From JBLKSS01 sp047607725 (lineage in GTDB: Bacteria > Pseudomonadota > Gammaproteobacteria > Enterobacterales > Enterobacteriaceae), in NCBI RefSeq assembly GCF_047607725.1, contig NZ_JBLKSS010000015.1, forward strand, positions 1 through 37,815: DNA of 37,815 nucleotides, read 5' to 3'. The stretch's first letter is position 1; each line of letters opens with the position of its first letter. Made by a program: the position numbers and the translations under genes. This document shows positions 35,005-37,815 of this stretch, in pieces. Under the pieces are notes generated by a model that worked only from the letters and a program-made list of their open reading frames with translations, had not been told where the DNA came from and made no database searches.

Positions 35005-36264
35005 ATGGATAAATTTCGTGTCCAGGGTCCTACCCGGTTAAGCGGCGAGGTCACCATCTCGGGGGCCAAAAATGCCGGGTTGCCGATTTTATTCGCCGCG
35101 TTGCTGGCGGAAGAGCCGGTAGAGATCCAAAACGTCCCCAAGCTGAAAGATATCGACACCACCATGAAACTGCTGGGCCAGCTCGGCGCCAGAGTCGAAC
35201 GCAATGGTTCGGTGCATGTGGACGCCAGCGGCGTTAACGTTTATTGCGCGCCCTATGAGCTGGTGAAAACCATGCGCGCGTCGATTTGGGCGCTGGGGCC
35301 GCTGGTGGCGCGTTTCGGCCAGGGGCAAGTATCTTTACCGGGCGGCTGCGCCATCGGCGCGCGTCCCGTGGATCTGCATATCAGCGGTCTGGAGCAACTG
35401 GGCGCCACCATCAAGCTGGAAGAGGGTTACGTCAAAGCGTCCGTGGACGGCCGTCTGCGCGGGGCACATATCGTCATGGATAAGGTCAGCGTCGGCGCCA
35501 CGGTCACGATCATGAGCGCCGCCACCTTGGCGACCGGCACCACCATTATTGAAAACGCCGCCCGCGAGCCGGAGATTGTCGACACCGCCAATTTTCTTAT
35601 CACCCTGGGCGTGAAAATCAGCGGCGCCGGTACCGATAAAATTACCGTCGAAGGGGTTGAGCGCCTCGGCGGCGGTGTCTATCGCGTACTGCCCGATCGC
35701 ATCGAAACCGGTACTTTCCTGGTAGCGGCGGCGATCTCCCGCGGTCGCGTGGTGTGTCACGCCACCCGTCCCGATACGCTGGATGCCGTACTGGCCAAAT
35801 TGCGAGAAGCGGGCGCGGATATTGCCGTCGGCGACGACTGGATTAGCCTGGATATGCAGGGCCAGCGTCCGAAAGCGGTTATGGTGCGCACCGCCCCCCA
35901 TCCCGGCTTCCCTACCGATATGCAGGCGCAGTTCAGTCTGCTGAATTTGGTGGCCGAGGGCACGGGCGTGATTACCGAAACCATTTTTGAAAACCGTTTC
36001 ATGCACGTCCCCGAACTGATTCGGATGGGGGCTCATGCGGAAATCGAAAGCAACACCGTTATCTGCCACGGCGTCGAGACGCTGTCGGGTGCACAGGTCA
36101 TGGCGACTGACTTGCGCGCTTCCGCCAGCCTGGTGCTGGCCGGCTGTATCGCCGAGGGGATGACGGTGGTGGATCGTATTTATCATATCGATCGCGGTTA
36201 TGACTGTATCGAGGAAAAGCTGCGGCGTATGGGCGCCAATATCGAACGGATCAGCGGCGAGTAA
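35005..36264 (+). CDS. murA: UDP-N-acetylglucosamine 1-carboxyvinyltransferase
   Basis: MurA adds enolpyruvate to UDP-GlcNAc, the first committed step of peptidoglycan synthesis and target of fosfomycin. It has 419 residues as in E. coli. The start MDKFRVQGPTRLSGEVTISG, substrate loop GAKNAGLPILFAALL, and Cys115 in SLPGGCAIGARPVDLH are present; RP.TLDAVLAKL and EGMTVVDRIYHIDRGYD are at the end. The fosfomycin-sensitive Cys is kept. Intact. Confidence 0.97.
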   Translation: MDKFRVQGPTRLSGEVTISGAKNAGLPILFAALLAEEPVEIQNVPKLKDIDTTMKLLGQLGARVERNGSVHVDASGVNVYCAPYELVKTMRASIWALGPLVARFGQGQVSLPGGCAIGARPVDLHISGLEQLGATIKLEEGYVKASVDGRLRGAHIVMDKVSVGATVTIMSAATLATGTTIIENAAREPEIVDTANFLITLGVKISGAGTDKITVEGVERLGGGVYRVLPDRIETGTFLVAAAISRGRVVCHATRPDTLDAVLAKLREAGADIAVGDDWISLDMQGQRPKAVMVRTAPHPGFPTDMQAQFSLLNLVAEGTGVITETIFENRFMHVPELIRMGAHAEIESNTVICHGVETLSGAQVMATDLRASASLVLAGCIAEGMTVVDRIYHIDRGYDCIEEKLRRMGANIERISGE

Positions 36265-36433
36265 TCAATCGCCGCACCCGGCCGCAGTGTTCACCGGCGC
36301 GCCGTAGGTGATTTGACGTGTTGCTCGCCGGCATACTGTTGCCGCGTGCCGCCCGCCGGCCTACCCTCTGCGGCCTGCCTCACCCTGGCGACTAATGCCT
36401 AACGTCGGCAGGCGCGGCCCTTTGTCTGCCTGC

Positions 36434-36468
36434 GGCGGCTAGCGCGTCATGGCGGGGCGCTAGCCGCC
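36434..36468. terminator. Strong stem-loop between convergent murA and degS
   Basis: A perfect 12-bp stem GGCGGCTAGCGC/GCGCTAGCCGCC (36434-36445 with 36457-36468) surrounds an 11-base loop. No T run follows on either strand, so it may act as a transcript-end barrier or a weak bidirectional terminator. Confidence 0.5.
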
Positions 36469-37533
36469 TTAGTTCGAGGCGGGATATTCCTGACTGGTGA
36501 CCTCGACCGTCAGTTTTTTGCCGTTGCGCAAGATCTCTACCGAAATACACGATCCGGGACGAATCTCCGCCACCTGATCCATCGTTTCAATCACGGATAT
36601 GGCTAGCTTATGATTGACGCTCAGGATCACATCTTCCACCTGAATACCGGCCTGCGCCGCCGGGCCGCCCGGCGTCACTTCGTTGACGATGATGCCCTGA
36701 ATGCGATCGAGACCGCCGCCGTTGTGCATGGGCGCCACTTCACGGCCGCCGATACCGATATAGCCGCGGATCACCCGACCATCGCGAATCAGCTTGTTCA
36801 TCACCTTGGTGGCCAGCGCGGTGGGAATGGCGAAGCCGATACCTTCCGGCGTTTCGCTGTTATTGCTTTTATCGAACGATAAGGTATTGATGCCCACCAG
36901 CTCGCCAAGGGTATTGATTAGCGCGCCGCCGGAATTGCCGTGATTAATGGAGGCGTCGGTTTGCAGGAAATTCTGCCGCCCGGACGGGCTCAAACCGATG
37001 CGGCCGGTGGCGCTGATAATGCCTTGGGTAATCGTCTGCCCCAGATTGTAGGGATTGCCGATCGCCATCACCACATCGCCGATATGGGGCTGGCGGGCGG
37101 GATTGATGGGGATCACCGGCAGGTTGTTGGCGTCGATTTTCAGCACCGCCAGATCGGTCAGGCTGTCCGAACCGACCAGCAGCGCCTCGTATACCCGCCC
37201 GTCCTGCAGCGCGACGATAATCTGCTCGGCGTCGTTGATGACATGTTTGTTGGTCAGCAGGTAGCCTTTCTGATTCATAATGACGCCGGAACCCAGTGTG
37301 CGGATTTCCAACTGGTTATGGGCGCTGCTGTTCATGCTGCGGTTATACACGTAGACCACCGCCGGCGCGGCGCGGCGCACCCCCTGATTATAACTGACGG
37401 GCTCCTCGCTATCGCTATCATCGGCACGATGCAGCAACTGGCCGGTGGTGGAGCGAAGCGTAGGCACCAGCGCCAGCAATAGGGCTGCGACAATGAAACC
37501 GATGATGACGGCACGTAGCAACTTGAGGAGCAT
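36469..37533 (-). CDS. degS: Outer-membrane stress sensor protease DegS
   Basis: DegS cuts RseA to activate sigma-E when misfolded porins bind its PDZ domain. It has 354 residues (E. coli 355). An N-terminal membrane anchor (AVIIGFIVAALLLALVPTL) is followed by the trypsin-like domain with His in LLTNKHVIND, Asp in LTDLAVLKID, Ser in NHGNSGGALIN, and one PDZ domain (GIIVNEVTPGGPAAQAGIQV). Intact. Upstream lies a degQ stub cut by a repeat. Confidence 0.97.
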   Translation of the reverse strand: MLLKLLRAVIIGFIVAALLLALVPTLRSTTGQLLHRADDSDSEEPVSYNQGVRRAAPAVVYVYNRSMNSSAHNQLEIRTLGSGVIMNQKGYLLTNKHVINDAEQIIVALQDGRVYEALLVGSDSLTDLAVLKIDANNLPVIPINPARQPHIGDVVMAIGNPYNLGQTITQGIISATGRIGLSPSGRQNFLQTDASINHGNSGGALINTLGELVGINTLSFDKSNNSETPEGIGFAIPTALATKVMNKLIRDGRVIRGYIGIGGREVAPMHNGGGLDRIQGIIVNEVTPGGPAAQAGIQVEDVILSVNHKLAISVIETMDQVAEIRPGSCISVEILRNGKKLTVEVTSQEYPASN

Positions 37534-37619
37534 GGGACTCGCAGGGGTAGTGGAAAATAGCGGCAGGATAGCATGAGTTAAGCGGACACCGCAGCGCCGG
37601 CGTCCGTTTTTTTAATCCC

Positions 37620-37669
37620 TTATCGCAGTAACAGGAAAATACTCGCGTCGCCGCGCACGATATTATAGG
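37620..37669 (-). pseudogene. degQ: degQ C-terminal stub, cut by repeat copy 3
   Basis: Reading leftward from the repeat edge, the last codons give TYNIVRGDASIFLLLR then TAA (37620-37622). This matches the C-terminal PDZ end of DegQ (RGD..IYLLM type in E. coli). degQ lies directly upstream of degS in E. coli on the same strand, which supports this short match. Everything before these codons is replaced by the repeat. Confidence 0.75.
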
Positions 37670-37815
37670 TAGGCGCCCCGTGGAGGACGTCTTGAATTAT
37701 TGGTGGGTTTGTTGTATGAGACAGTAAACCTACGTTACACGCTTATGCTCATTGCATTTTCACATTGTATTGATTTTAATAACTTTTATTTCCATCCCGG
37801 TTTGAGTGATATGAA
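37670..37815. mobile_element. MITE-like repeat, copy 3 (truncated by window edge)
   Basis: It starts TAGGCGCCCCGTGGAGGAC and matches the left arm of copies 1 and 2 to the last base of the window, including GTGATATGAA. As in the other copies it starts at a TA in a coding sequence (degQ). Confidence 0.8.

Overview
The window looks like a chromosomal segment from a Sodalis-like insect endosymbiont (Enterobacterales). The intact proteins (RNase E, FabD/G/H, AcpP, MurA, RapZ, LptB, RpoN and others) match the E. coli/Yersinia families closely in length and motifs. They are interleaved with many fresh pseudogenes, IS remnants and copies of a small palindromic repeat, the pattern of a recent host-restricted genome. 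Genus assignment is an inference from this pattern; no database search was run.

Layout. (1) 1-342: the end of an IS21-family element, with the IstB C-terminus and four 23-bp terminal repeats, inserted after codon 14 of solA. (2) 460-2989, minus strand: bssS, an unrecognised small gene, dinI with a LexA-controlled promoter, and pyrC broken by one extra base in a poly-C tract. (3) 3116-8175: rne with a long leader and terminator, divergent from rluC. (4) 8205-18656: maf/yceF, then yceD-rpmF-plsX-fabH-fabD-fabG-acpP-(fabF pseudogene)-pabC-mltG-tmk-holB, the conserved fatty-acid/phospholipid cluster. (5) 18676-22970: a scrambled junction with a decayed and truncated ycfH, a palindromic MITE-like repeat, a bcsC fragment out of its usual context, a second repeat copy, an IS5-type transposase remnant and a broken Ail-like outer-membrane protein gene. 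(6) 22971-31098, minus strand: npr (frameshifted)-rapZ-ptsN-hpf-rpoN-lptB-lptA-lptC-kdsC (two lesions)-kdsD-yrbG (two frameshifts). (7) 31199-36264, plus strand: mlaFEDCB-ibaG-murA. (8) 36434-37815: degS, a degQ C-terminal stub, and a third repeat copy running off the window.

Together the surviving genes cover the cell envelope (fatty-acid initiation and elongation, LPS transport, Kdo precursor, Mla lipid transport, peptidoglycan precursor), RNA decay, and sigma-54/nitrogen-PTS signalling. Pathway damage falls on pyrC (pyrimidine synthesis), fabF (thermal control of unsaturated fatty acids), npr (nitrogen PTS), kdsC (Kdo-8-P phosphatase), yrbG (cation exchange), solA, ycfH, bcsC (cellulose export) and degQ.

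I found no convincing undescribed multi-gene system. The most unusual structures are the three-copy repeat with TA-type target sites, one copy being a nearly perfect palindrome of about 370 bp containing ambiguous bases, the rearrangement junction it flanks, and a nearly leaderless promoter-to-start arrangement at yceD. Single-base frameshifts could be sequencing errors; the nonsense codons and multi-lesion genes are less easily explained that way.
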